In this document: positions 8,801 to 17,059 of the stretch, in pieces
How the letters are laid out: each line of letters starts with the position of its first letter
Position numbering within the stretch: the stretch's first letter is position 1
Assembly (NCBI RefSeq): GCF_028281305.1
Contig: NZ_JANQKD010000096.1
Coordinates: forward strand, 1-64,000
Reading direction: 5' to 3'
DNA: 64,000 bases
DNA from: Pelagibius sp.
GTDB lineage: Bacteria; Pseudomonadota; Alphaproteobacteria; Kiloniellales; Kiloniellaceae
Position numbers and translations under genes: made by a program
Notes under the pieces: model-generated
Told to the model about the DNA's origin: nothing
The model's database searches: none
What the model saw: the letters and a program-made list of their open reading frames with translations, nothing else

Positions 8801-10402
8801 ATGACTGCTGCAGAGACGGCGGATTCCGCACCGCCCCAGGGCCCCGCGGCCGATCCACAGGAGGCCGCGCAAGGCTTCCTCGGCAATCCCCGCAGCTTCG
8901 GCCCGGGGGTTGCCGAGGTGCAGCGCATCGATACCCACGGCGCCATCGTCTTCCTGGCCGGCGATCGCGCCTACAAGATCAAGCGGGCGGTGCGCTATCC
9001 CTATATGGACTTCTCGACCCTGGAGAAGCGGCGCCGCGCCCTGGAGCGCGAACTCTCCCTCAACGTCCGAACCGCACCCTGCCTCTATCTCCGGGTCTCT
9101 CCGCTGACGCGGGAGGCGGACGGCCACCTGGCGCTCGACGGCACGGGCACGGTGGTGGAGTGGGTGCTGGTGATGAAACGTTTCTCGCAAGGCCAGCTCT
9201 TCGACCGCCTGGCCGAAGCCGGCGAGTTGAGCGACGCCACCATGCTGGCCTTGGCCGATGCGGTCGCTGTCTTCCACGATGCGGCCCCTGCCGTCGACAC
9301 CCTCAGTGCTGCGAAGCTGCTGCGCGGAGCGGAGGCCATGGAGTGGGTCGTCGAAGAGAACAACGAAGAGATCCTGGCCCGGCCCGACCTCTTCGCCCCC
9401 GCGGAGGCGGCTCTGCTCGCCGAGCGCTCCCGCGCCGCGCTGGAACGCAGCCGTGGGCTGCTGGACCGGCGGAGCAGCGAAGGCCGGCAGCGGCTCTGTC
9501 ACGGCGACCTTCACCTGCGCAACGTCGTGCTGCTGAACGGACGGCCGACCTTGTTCGACGCCATCGAGTTCAACGACTCCCTCGCCTGCATCGACGTTCT
9601 CTACGATCTCGCCTTTCTGTTGATGGACCTGGAGGAGCGCGGGTTCAAACCCTTCGCCAACCTGGTCCTGAACCGCTACCTCCAACGGCGCGGGGACCTG
9701 GACGCTCTCGCGTTGCTGCCGCTGTTTCTTTCCGCCCGCGCCGCGGTCAGGGCCAAGGTCGCCGCCAGTCTGGAGGGCGTCGAGCAATCACCGGAGGCCA
9801 AGGCCCGGCGGCGCGCGGAGGCTGCGGCCTACTTCGCCCAGGCGCTCCGGTTTCTGAAGCCGCCGGCGCCGCGCCTCGTCGCCGTGGGCGGTCTCTCCGG
9901 CACCGGCAAGACAAGCCTGGCCCGCCGGCTTGCGGTGGACCTGGGCCCTTCCCCCGGTGCGGTCCACCTGCGCAGCGACGTTCTGCGCAAAGCCCTTGCG
10001 GGCGTGGAGGAGCACGAGCGCCTTCCGCCGGACGCCTACGACCAGGCCTCAAACGACGCGGTCTACCGCCAGCTGCTGGACCGGGCACAGCGTGTTTTGA
10101 CGGCCGGGCATGCGGTTGTCGTCGACGCCGTCTTCGCACAGCCCGCAGAGCGTGCAGCGGTCCGGGCCCTCGCCGAGACCTGCGGCGTCGCTTTCTGCGG
10201 GCTCTGGCTACAGGCGCAGCCGGCGACAATGATGACGCGCGTGGACCAGCGCCACGGCGACGCCTCGGATGCCACGGCTGCCGTGGTCCAGCGGCAACTC
10301 TCTTACGACATCGGTGTTGTCGACTGGCAGGTCGTCGAGACGGACGGGCCGCTCGACAGGATCACCGACAACGCCCGCATCGCCCTCGGGATCACAGCGT
10401 AA
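8801..10402 (+). CDS. APH-like phosphotransferase fused to a P-loop kinase domain
   Basis: A 533-residue two-domain protein. Residues about 30-330 are a kinase-like fold of the aminoglycoside phosphotransferase/choline kinase group: a YKIKRAV lysine in the N-lobe, then the catalytic loop HGDLHLRN (about 234) and a FDAIEFND metal-site loop. Residues about 360-530 are a zeta-toxin/shikimate-kinase-like P-loop domain with GGLSGTGKT (about 363-371). This architecture is widespread in proteobacteria, but its substrate is unsettled. ATG 8801 matches the start of the folded region; an upstream ATG adds 23 unlikely residues. It stands alone between two minus- or short plus-strand genes. Drug resistance should not be assumed from the APH label. 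Confidence 0.82.
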   Translation: MTAAETADSAPPQGPAADPQEAAQGFLGNPRSFGPGVAEVQRIDTHGAIVFLAGDRAYKIKRAVRYPYMDFSTLEKRRRALERELSLNVRTAPCLYLRVSPLTREADGHLALDGTGTVVEWVLVMKRFSQGQLFDRLAEAGELSDATMLALADAVAVFHDAAPAVDTLSAAKLLRGAEAMEWVVEENNEEILARPDLFAPAEAALLAERSRAALERSRGLLDRRSSEGRQRLCHGDLHLRNVVLLNGRPTLFDAIEFNDSLACIDVLYDLAFLLMDLEERGFKPFANLVLNRYLQRRGDLDALALLPLFLSARAAVRAKVAASLEGVEQSPEAKARRRAEAAAYFAQALRFLKPPAPRLVAVGGLSGTGKTSLARRLAVDLGPSPGAVHLRSDVLRKALAGVEEHERLPPDAYDQASNDAVYRQLLDRAQRVLTAGHAVVVDAVFAQPAERAAVRALAETCGVAFCGLWLQAQPATMMTRVDQRHGDASDATAAVVQRQLSYDIGVVDWQVVETDGPLDRITDNARIALGITA

Positions 10403-10675
10403 GCGCTGGCAATTCATTAACCTCTCCGCTTTGCCGCCCGTTAAGCAGCCCTGTGATAAATCCCGCATCACTTTGGGGCGGTTTCGCCATGATTGGACGC
10501 AGGCCACCTGAATCCTTTGCGCTTTTTCTTTGAACCCTGAAGCTTCCGGGCGCGACAGAACTGTATATCCCCAAGACGGGCGGAATAAGCGGCTCGCCGG
10601 AGCGTTCTTAGACTAGAACAGCACCGCTGACGCCCCGGAAGACAGGGCCGAGACAGATACGGAGGCCTGAGTACG

Positions 10676-10861
10676 ATGACCGCAACCACAGTTGATCCCC
10701 GCAATGCCGTGACCATCCAGCGCGACCTTGCCGACCTGGCGCTGGAACTGGTCGACCGCGTCGGCGTCGAGGGCGCCATTCGCTACTGCCACAGCCTGGG
10801 GTGGGGCGGTGTCGCAGCCCAGATCGAGACCATGCGCGCCCGCCGCGAATTCCAAGACTGA
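10676..10861 (+). CDS. Small hypothetical protein (61 aa)
   Basis: A 61-residue acidic-to-neutral protein, probably two helices, ending in a MRARREFQD tail. ATG 10676 follows GGAGG, though the spacing of about ten bases is long. No signal peptide or membrane segment is visible and no family is recognised. It sits alone between the kinase fusion and the RTX gene. The codon pattern, strongly G/C at third positions, supports real coding. Confidence 0.6.
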   Translation: MTATTVDPRNAVTIQRDLADLALELVDRVGVEGAIRYCHSLGWGGVAAQIETMRARREFQD

Positions 10862-11077
10862 CGCCTTGCCCCTGACGTGAGGCGAACCTCCCGCCGGGCG
10901 ACAGCCGCCCGCGACTTTACGAGGTGATTCAAAGCCTTCCCTCTCCCGGCCCGCCTGACCGGCGTTTACGCTAAATCCTAAGCGCCTGTTAAGGCCTCTC
11001 CGCCAGACTGATGCCCGGAACCTGAGCCGCGCTCTCCCCGCAGAGCGCGGCCCATTGGTCTTTGAGGAGCATGGACG

Positions 11078-12721
11078 ATGGCGGACACGATTGGCCCGGA
11101 TGGCAGCCGAAATGCCCCTGCCGCGCAGGAAAACGGCAATCAGGGCGGCGATCAGGGTGGCCAGGTGGTGAGCGTGGATGCACCGCCGGCCGGAGAAACA
11201 GTCACGCTGCCGGTCGGGACCGCCACACGGATTGAACTGCGGTTCGATCCGCAGGCCGTTCAGGTGGCCGCGCGGGACGGCGACCTCGTTCTCGAGTTTC
11301 CCAACGGCGGCCAGCTCGCCCTCAAGGACTTTGACGAAGACGACGGCGAAGCGCCGCAACTGCTGCTGCCCGACGGCAGCGCCGTTCCGGGCGAGGCTCT
11401 GCTGGGCCAGCTTGATTCGCTCCTCCCGCCCCCGCTGGAGACCACTGCCGGGCCGCAGCAGTCCGGACCGCAGCAGTCAGGCGGCGGGACTTCCGTCTAT
11501 CAGAGCGATCTGGGCAGCCTGATTGCCGGCCTGCGCACGGCCGCAGCCGAAGGCGGCGCCGGCGGCGGTCCCGAAGGGATCGGCGACGGGGGCGTCACCA
11601 CGCCCGGCTTCGGGCCGGCAACTCTGGGATTGGCGCCTCTCGGCGATGACGACGACCTGCCCGAACTGCCGCTTCAGACCGTGTCGACGCAGCCGGCCCA
11701 AACCCAGGCCGCTGTCTTCGTGCCGCCGGAAAACCCCGTCGGCCCCGGCGCCGATCAGGCGCTGTTCACGAAGAAAGCGGATAGCGTCGATCTGAACGCC
11801 ATCGATGTCGGCGGCTACAGCGACGGCACGCAGTACGATGCCGGCAAGGGCAATGACGTGGTGATTCTTCCGGAAACCGCCCGCGAAGCTCTGGAGGCCG
11901 GCTTCACGGAAGGCAGCGCCTTCGACGCCGGCAAGGGCAACGACCAGGTGACCGGCGGCAGCCTCGCCGACCTGGTGGACGGCGCCCAGGGCCGTGACAC
12001 CCTGCTGGGCGGCGCCGGCGACGACAGCCTGTTCGGCGCCCAGGGCAACGACAGCCTGGACGGCGGTGCCGACAACGACCTCCTGAACGGCGGCAGCGGC
12101 AACGACATGCTGGTCGGCGGCGAGGGCGACGACAGCCTGACCGGTGCCGGCGGCCGCGACACCCTGGAGGGCGGCGACGGCCTCGACCTGCTGATCGGCG
12201 GCAGCGGCAACGACAGCCTGCTGGGCGGCGGCGACAATGACCAACTGCTAGGCGAGCACGGCCGCGACACGCTGGACGGCGGCCTCGGCAACGATCTGCT
12301 GAACGGTGGCGGAAGCAACGATCTGCTGCTGGGCGGAATCGGCGACGACACGCTCACCGGCGGCTCCGGCCGCGACACGCTGGACGGCGGGCTGGGCGAC
12401 GACGTGATGACCGGCGGCAACGGACGCGACGTCTTCACCTTCTCCCTGGCCGCTGATCAGGGCGACGACATGATCCTCGACTTCAAGACCGGCAACGGCG
12501 GCGACCGGCTCGAACTCACCGACCTGCTGGACGAGAACGGCGACAACAGCATCGACATCGCCGATCTCGATGCCGGCGGCCACACGGTGAGCGGCGGTGC
12601 CGATTCGGTCGTCATCACCTTTGCGCAGGGCGGCAGCCTGACCCTGGAGGGCATCGACGGCAGCGGCGTTGACTCCTTCGCCGACCTCCTGGACATCAAG
12701 GTGAACGTCGACATTTCCTAG
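11078..12721 (+). CDS. RTX calcium-binding secreted protein with type I secretion tail
   Basis: A 547-residue secreted protein. The N-terminal part (about 25-115) has a strand-rich region with the ending LALKDFDEDDGE. This resembles the N-terminal modules of large RTX surface proteins. A Gly/Gln/Pro linker follows. Residues about 290-450 carry some ten GGxGxDxLxGG nonapeptide repeats that form a calcium-bound beta roll. The tail has GGNGRDVFTFS and an aspartate-rich DFKTGNGGDRLEL region, as in type I secretion targets. There is no catalytic domain. ATG 11078 follows GAGGAG. No ABC exporter, membrane-fusion or TolC gene is in this window, so secretion must use machinery encoded elsewhere. Confidence 0.85.
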   Translation: MADTIGPDGSRNAPAAQENGNQGGDQGGQVVSVDAPPAGETVTLPVGTATRIELRFDPQAVQVAARDGDLVLEFPNGGQLALKDFDEDDGEAPQLLLPDGSAVPGEALLGQLDSLLPPPLETTAGPQQSGPQQSGGGTSVYQSDLGSLIAGLRTAAAEGGAGGGPEGIGDGGVTTPGFGPATLGLAPLGDDDDLPELPLQTVSTQPAQTQAAVFVPPENPVGPGADQALFTKKADSVDLNAIDVGGYSDGTQYDAGKGNDVVILPETAREALEAGFTEGSAFDAGKGNDQVTGGSLADLVDGAQGRDTLLGGAGDDSLFGAQGNDSLDGGADNDLLNGGSGNDMLVGGEGDDSLTGAGGRDTLEGGDGLDLLIGGSGNDSLLGGGDNDQLLGEHGRDTLDGGLGNDLLNGGGSNDLLLGGIGDDTLTGGSGRDTLDGGLGDDVMTGGNGRDVFTFSLAADQGDDMILDFKTGNGGDRLELTDLLDENGDNSIDIADLDAGGHTVSGGADSVVITFAQGGSLTLEGIDGSGVDSFADLLDIKVNVDIS

Positions 12722-12926
12722 GTTTTCTGAGGGTCGTCAGGGGTTCTTCAGAGAACGCCGAGCACGCTCTTTTTCGCTGCCTCAGTCAAAAGGGGCTACC
12801 CCCTCTGTACGCCTTGTGGCCGGCGCGCCCTGCAGGCAGTCTCTGCCCTGCGCCGAACATCGATGCAGCCATCGAACTCCCCCTTCGGCGCGTCCGATTT
12901 TTGCCTGACACTCCCTGTTTCAAACT

Positions 12927-12958
12927 CCCCCGGCGTTCTGCGCCGGGGGTTTTCTTTT
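12927..12958 (+). terminator. Rho-independent terminator
   Basis: A perfect nine-base stem CCCCCGGCG (12927-12935) and CGCCGGGGG (12941-12949) with a TTCTG loop is followed by TTTTCTTTT. It reads on the plus strand and ends transcription of the RTX gene about 205 bases upstream, leaving a long 3' untranslated region. The opposite strand lacks a T tract. Confidence 0.85.
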
Positions 12959-12978
12959 GTGCGGCCAACGAACGAACT

Positions 12979-14034
12979 TCACCGCAGCAGAAATCCTTCT
13001 CCCAGCGGATCGTCGGGCTCCAGGGTAAAGCGGGCTTCGCCGGTGTAGTGGGCCTTGCCGGAAACCTCGACGACGACGGCGCGGTGACGGCCGGCGGCGG
13101 TCTCCTCCACCACGACCCCGGTGAAGACGGCACCGGTGACGCTTTCGAAGCGGCGCGCCTGGCCAAGGGCGATCTCGCCGCGAGCCCACTGCAAGGCGAC
13201 ACGCGCGGTGACGCCGGAACCGGTGGGGCTGCGGTCCACCTGGCGGCCGGCGAAGACGCAGAGGTTGCGCGTCGGCGCTTCTTCGAAGCGGTCGGCGCCG
13301 TCGGTGAAGATCGTGCCGTAGAGAAAGCCCAGGTCCGGATCGTCCGGATGCTGCAGGGCGATCTGTTCGGCGGCAGCGGCGGTGATCGCCTCTCCTGCGT
13401 CGGTCAGCGCCCTGACCGAGGCCGGCGAGAGATCGAGCCCGATGGAGGCCGCCGGCAAAACCGCATAGAAGGCCCCGCCGTAAGCGATGTCGAGTTCCAG
13501 CGGCCCCCAGTCCCGCGTCTCCACCATCGCCTGGCGCGCGAAAGCGAAGGCCGGCACGGAGCGGAAGCGGACCGCGCCTGCCCGGCCGTCCCGAACCTCG
13601 ACCACCGTGCGCACCAGGCCACAGGGGCACTGGATGGCGACCGGCGTTTCCGGCTCGCGCGCCACGACCCGACCGTTGTCGACTGCCCAGCGGCCCAGCG
13701 CGATCACCGCATGGCCGCACATGGTGGAGTAGCCTTCGTTGTGCAGAAAGAGCACGGCCAGGTCCGCCTCCGGATGGTCGGGCTCCACCAGAACGGCGCC
13801 GTACATCTCCGCGTGGCCGCGCGGCTCGAACATCAACAGGCGGCGCAGGGCATCGTGACGCTCCCGCGCCTCGCGGCGCTTGTCCAGCAGCGTGGCGCCG
13901 GCGAGCGCGGGATAGCCCGATGTGACGATCCGCACCGGCTCGCCGCCAGTGTGCATCTCGACGGTGTGGATCTCCATGGTGTCGATATCGATGGAGGAAG
14001 CTGCGCCGGTCACTGGAACAGACTGAGCGGCCAT
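12979..14034 (-). CDS. Proline racemase family; trans-3-hydroxy-L-proline dehydratase-like
   Basis: A 351-residue proline-racemase-fold enzyme. The first catalytic Cys is present in MCGH (Cys106). In the second active-site loop, DRSPTGSG, the usual Cys is a Thr (about 271). In this superfamily Cys/Cys marks racemases and 4-hydroxyproline epimerases, while Cys/Thr marks trans-3-hydroxy-L-proline dehydratases, which give pyrroline-2-carboxylate. That is the best call here. ATG 14032-14034 follows GAGGAA. The start overlaps the end of the upstream small lipoprotein gene by 25 bases, so they are likely co-transcribed. No pyrroline-2-carboxylate reductase is adjacent. Confidence 0.85.
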   Translation of the reverse strand: MAAQSVPVTGAASSIDIDTMEIHTVEMHTGGEPVRIVTSGYPALAGATLLDKRREARERHDALRRLLMFEPRGHAEMYGAVLVEPDHPEADLAVLFLHNEGYSTMCGHAVIALGRWAVDNGRVVAREPETPVAIQCPCGLVRTVVEVRDGRAGAVRFRSVPAFAFARQAMVETRDWGPLELDIAYGGAFYAVLPAASIGLDLSPASVRALTDAGEAITAAAAEQIALQHPDDPDLGFLYGTIFTDGADRFEEAPTRNLCVFAGRQVDRSPTGSGVTARVALQWARGEIALGQARRFESVTGAVFTGVVVEETAAGRHRAVVVEVSGKAHYTGEARFTLEPDDPLGEGFLLR

Positions 14035-14258
14035 GCCTTCCTCTGTTCCACCTTCACCGGTTGGTCATAAAAATCCACACGCCGGTTCTCTTCGCCCGGA
14101 AGCGGTGCGGCATGGCAGTCGACCTCAGCCAACGTGCGGTAACAGGGCCGCTCCGCGTAAGTCAGGCGCGGCAAGGGATCGGCCGCGCAGGCCGCGAGCA
14201 CCAGCGGCAGCGCGAAGCCGAGGAGACAGCCGGTCCCACCCAGAAATCGCCGTTGCAT
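14010..14258 (-). CDS. Small lipoprotein (82 aa)
   Basis: An 82-residue probable lipoprotein. The N-terminus is basic (MQRR), followed by a hydrophobic core and the lipobox LAAC with Cys24. The mature part has two further Cys residues (RPCYRTLAEVDCHA) that could form a disulfide. ATG 14256-14258 was chosen because it places the signal at the N-terminus and is preceded by AAGGGAGATAAAGGG. The gene overlaps the start of the hydroxyproline dehydratase-like gene. This Cys-pair lipoprotein type is common in alphaproteobacteria, but I cannot name it. Confidence 0.78.
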   Translation of the reverse strand: MQRRFLGGTGCLLGFALPLVLAACAADPLPRLTYAERPCYRTLAEVDCHAAPLPGEENRRVDFYDQPVKVEQRKAWPLSLFQ

Positions 14259-14367
14259 CCCTTTATCTCCCTTGTTACCTCCATCCGGACGCCCAGTTTC
14301 TTCCGCAGGGCTCTTCGAGCATAGCCCTGTCCCCTCCCCCTCACAAAGCCGCAAAGGACGGGCAGCC

Positions 14368-14754
14368 ATGGTCGATCGCCTGTTAACCAACATCATGGTG
14401 CAGAATCTGAAGGCTAGCAGAGACTTCTACGTCGGCCTTCTGGACCTGAAGGTCCATTTCGACAGCGACTGGTACGTGATCTTGACCGACCCGGCGGCAG
14501 AACGCTTCGAATTGGGGCTGATCGAAGAGAGCAACGACCTGATCCCCCCCGCTCTGCGGGGCCGCCCCTCGGGCCTCTATCTGACCTTTGTGGTGGCGGA
14601 CGCCGATGCCGCCTTTGAGCGCGCCCGCGCGCAGGGCTGCCGCATCGTCCAGGAGCCTCAGGACACCTTCTACGGCCAGCGGCGCTTCATCACGGTCGAC
14701 CCGGACGGCCTGATGGTCGACATCTCTGCGCCGACCGCGCCGCCGCCGCAATAA
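14368..14754 (+). CDS. VOC-family (glyoxalase/bleomycin resistance-like) protein
   Basis: A 128-residue vicinal-oxygen-chelate protein with paired beta-alpha-beta-beta-beta modules. It opens with a NIMVQNLKASRDFYVGLL start typical of the fold and ends with FITVDPDGLMVDIS, the usual C-terminal strand. The metal-binding His/Glu set is incomplete, so a dioxygenase or glyoxalase reaction cannot be claimed. ATG 14368 follows AAAGGA. A second VOC gene follows after 11 bases on the same strand, so the pair is likely an operon. Confidence 0.85.
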   Translation: MVDRLLTNIMVQNLKASRDFYVGLLDLKVHFDSDWYVILTDPAAERFELGLIEESNDLIPPALRGRPSGLYLTFVVADADAAFERARAQGCRIVQEPQDTFYGQRRFITVDPDGLMVDISAPTAPPPQ

Positions 14755-14765
14755 GGTTCAAACCC

Positions 14766-15161
14766 ATGGCCGACGAGACCAAAGCCGCGCTGACGCGTTC
14801 GACGCCCGTGCTCAAGACCGGCGACTATCCGCGCGCGCGGGCGTTCTATGTCGAGACCCTGGGCTTTCGCATTCTCGAGGAAGGCGGCGACCCGGCCCGC
14901 TTCGGCATTTTCGAGCGGGACCGCGCGGTGGTCTTCGTCGATGCCTGGCACGGCCCCCCGCCGACCAGTCCCGGGGGTTGGGATGCCTACCTGCACTGCG
15001 CGGACGTCGATGTCCTCTGCCGCGAATTCGAAGCGGCCGGCGCCAGGATCACCCGCCCGCTGGAAAACGCGGTCTACGGCATGCGCGAGTTCGAGGTGAC
15101 CGACCCCGACGGCAACGTCCTCTGCTTCGGCACCGACATGGACACGCTCCCCAAGTCCTAG
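14766..15161 (+). CDS. VOC-family protein, second of a pair
   Basis: A 131-residue VOC-fold protein. TPVLKTGDYPRARAFYVETLGF is the classical first beta-alpha unit (shown here as a sequence pattern around residues 13-34), and FEVTDPDGNVLCFG is the typical closing strand. It is closest in feel to bleomycin-resistance/glyoxalase-like superfamily members that bind or protect small molecules. It lies 11 bases after the first VOC gene and is not closely similar to it. It is convergent with the persulfide dioxygenase gene. Confidence 0.85.
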   Translation: MADETKAALTRSTPVLKTGDYPRARAFYVETLGFRILEEGGDPARFGIFERDRAVVFVDAWHGPPPTSPGGWDAYLHCADVDVLCREFEAAGARITRPLENAVYGMREFEVTDPDGNVLCFGTDMDTLPKS

Positions 15162-15170
15162 CAGCCCTCC

Positions 15171-15935
15171 TCAGAAGCCGGTGAAGGGCGCCAGAGCAGC
15201 GATCGCGTTGGTGCCTGTCTTGCCGTTCCGGCCTTTGTCTGCACCGGAAGTTTCCGGCAGCCCGAGCCGCAGGTTGGCCGGAAGCGCGACATCCATCATC
15301 TTGGGCGGTGCCAGGTTGAGCTTGCCCATGAGGTTCACATAGTCGTCCCGCGTGGGCGCCTGCAGGCGCGGATTCAGGGCTTTCTCTTCACCGAGGCTGC
15401 TGACCCAGCGGCCCTTGTAGTCGTGGCCGGGATAGACCAGCGTTTCGTCCGGCATGGTCAGGATTCGCCCGAAGAGCGCGTCGTACTGAGCACCGGCATC
15501 GCCACCCTGAAAGTCGGTGCGCCCGGTGCCGCCGATCAGCAGGGTGTCGCCGGTGAAGACCCGGTCGGTCATGACCACACAGAGAGAGTCGGGCGTGTGG
15601 CCCGGCGTGTGGATCGCCCGCAGGACAAGCTCGTCGGCCCGCAGCAGGTCGCCGTCACGCAACCGGATGTCGACCATCTCGCAGCGGGTCTCCGCGCTCA
15701 TCGCCGTCAGGCAGCCTGTCGTCCGTTTCAGCGCGCCAAGCCCGGTCACGTGGTCGGCGTGAAGATGCGTGTCGACCGCCTGTACAAGCTGCAGGTCCAG
15801 GCTGATCAGCAGCCGCAGGTAACGCGGCACCAGATCGTTGACGGGGTCGATCAGGATCGCCTCGCCGCCGCGCCGGCTGGCGACCAGGTAGGTGAAGCTG
15901 CAGGACCGCGGATCGAAAAGCTGGCGGAAGATCAT
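15171..15935 (-). CDS. Persulfide dioxygenase (ETHE1-like MBL fold)
   Basis: A 254-residue metallo-beta-lactamase-fold protein of the ETHE1/Blh type, which oxidises glutathione persulfide to sulfite using one non-haem iron. The metal ligands read THLHADHVTG, TPGHTPDS and YPGHDY, and the GGTGRTDFQGG loop is diagnostic for persulfide dioxygenases rather than glyoxalase II. The start at ATG 15933-15935 begins MIFRQLFD, typical of the family. It is last in a minus-strand series after a sulfurtransferase, a methyltransferase and a 1-Cys peroxiredoxin, which supports a role in sulfane-sulfur/H2S detoxification. Gaps of about 100-130 bases leave room for internal promoters. Confidence 0.9.
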   Translation of the reverse strand: MIFRQLFDPRSCSFTYLVASRRGGEAILIDPVNDLVPRYLRLLISLDLQLVQAVDTHLHADHVTGLGALKRTTGCLTAMSAETRCEMVDIRLRDGDLLRADELVLRAIHTPGHTPDSLCVVMTDRVFTGDTLLIGGTGRTDFQGGDAGAQYDALFGRILTMPDETLVYPGHDYKGRWVSSLGEEKALNPRLQAPTRDDYVNLMGKLNLAPPKMMDVALPANLRLGLPETSGADKGRNGKTGTNAIAALAPFTGF

Positions 15936-16036
15936 GAATCGCTCCTGTACGCTCGACGCTGGAAACCAGGCGACCTCCCCAGAGCAGGACTTGGGGACAC
16001 CGTGACATCGGGAGAAGCCGCCTGGCCTCCGAGCGG

Positions 16037-16927
16037 TCAGCCGCCCAACTCGGCAGCAGACTTCGGCAGATCGTCGGCCTTGCCCCACTCCGCCCAGGAG
16101 CGGTCGTAGCTGCGCACCCGCGGATAGCCCAGCACCCGCAGCGTCAGGTAGGTATGCGCAGCAGCCTTACCCACCTGACAGTGCACCGCGACGTTCCTGT
16201 CCGGCGTCACGCCGTGGCTGGCGAAGTGCTTCAGCAGCTCCGCAGCGGGCTTCAAGGTGCCGTCCTCGGCCAGATTCTGTTTCCAGGGGATCGACTGCGC
16301 CCAGGGAATGTGGCCGTCGTTGTAGAGCTTGGACGGGCGCACATCGATCACCACCACCGAGTCGTCACCCTGGCGGTCCAGAAGCCAGTCCGCGGTGGCG
16401 TGGCGGCGCGGCGTCCGCGTATAGGCAAAGGAAGTCTCCTTCACCTTCGGTGCCCGGGTGCTGACCTTGCGGTCTTCTGCAACCCATTTCGGAAAGCCGC
16501 CGTTCAGAACGCTCGCCTGGCGATGGCCGAAGTACTCCACCATCCAGAACAGCCGCGCCGCGTGGAAGCCGCCCTTGTCGTCATAGAAAACGACGGGCGT
16601 GTCCTTGTCGATGCCGCGCTCGCCGAGCATCCGCACCAGGGTTGCGTGCGGCAGCAGATCGCCATCGACGTGGGCATCGGGGTCGACAACATCGTCGGCC
16701 CCAAGGTGTACCGCGCCCGGAATATGGCCCTTGTCGTAAGCCTCCTTCGGGCGGACGTCGACGATGTTCACCGGCCCGGTTTCGATCATCACATGAAGGG
16801 TTTCGGTATCTGTCAGAAGCTGCTTATTGGCATAGCCGTCATCAGCAGCGTGGCTGGCGCAGGCCGTGAGCCCGATCAGGGCAAGCGGCGCCAGAAAGCG
16901 GCTGATCCCTTGACTGAGTCCTATCAT
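16037..16927 (-). CDS. Exported lipoprotein sulfurtransferase (tandem rhodanese)
   Basis: A 296-residue two-domain rhodanese/3-mercaptopyruvate sulfurtransferase-like protein. A signal with lipobox LTAC (Cys23) precedes an N-terminal non-catalytic rhodanese domain (VDVRPKEAYDKGHIPGA) and a C-terminal domain with the active-site loop CQVGKAA (Cys250). It should act in the periplasm, anchored in a membrane. ATG 16925-16927 follows AAGGAAC and starts right at the signal. Most MST proteins are cytoplasmic, so the lipid anchor is notable. It is followed by the persulfide dioxygenase gene, suggesting that it feeds or senses persulfide sulfur. Confidence 0.88.
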   Translation of the reverse strand: MIGLSQGISRFLAPLALIGLTACASHAADDGYANKQLLTDTETLHVMIETGPVNIVDVRPKEAYDKGHIPGAVHLGADDVVDPDAHVDGDLLPHATLVRMLGERGIDKDTPVVFYDDKGGFHAARLFWMVEYFGHRQASVLNGGFPKWVAEDRKVSTRAPKVKETSFAYTRTPRRHATADWLLDRQGDDSVVVIDVRPSKLYNDGHIPWAQSIPWKQNLAEDGTLKPAAELLKHFASHGVTPDRNVAVHCQVGKAAAHTYLTLRVLGYPRVRSYDRSWAEWGKADDLPKSAAELGG

Positions 16928-17059
16928 CTTTCGTTCCTTCTCTTCGCTTTGGCTTGGCGGCCCCACGCCGCCGGTTGGTTTTCTGATTGGCCGTCCTGGC
17001 CGCTGCCTGACGTACGCCCCCGCTTCCGCCCCTGATTCCAAGGTCTTGGCCTGTGCCCG

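Noticed and set aside
8801-10402. Aminoglycoside resistance gene
   Set aside because: Only the fold is shared with APH enzymes. The fusion to a P-loop kinase is a general housekeeping-like architecture.
12248-12583. Long opposite-strand reading frames across the first RTX gene
   Set aside because: They are shadows of Gly/Asp-rich repeat codons, lack ribosome sites and give repetitive Val/Ala proteins.
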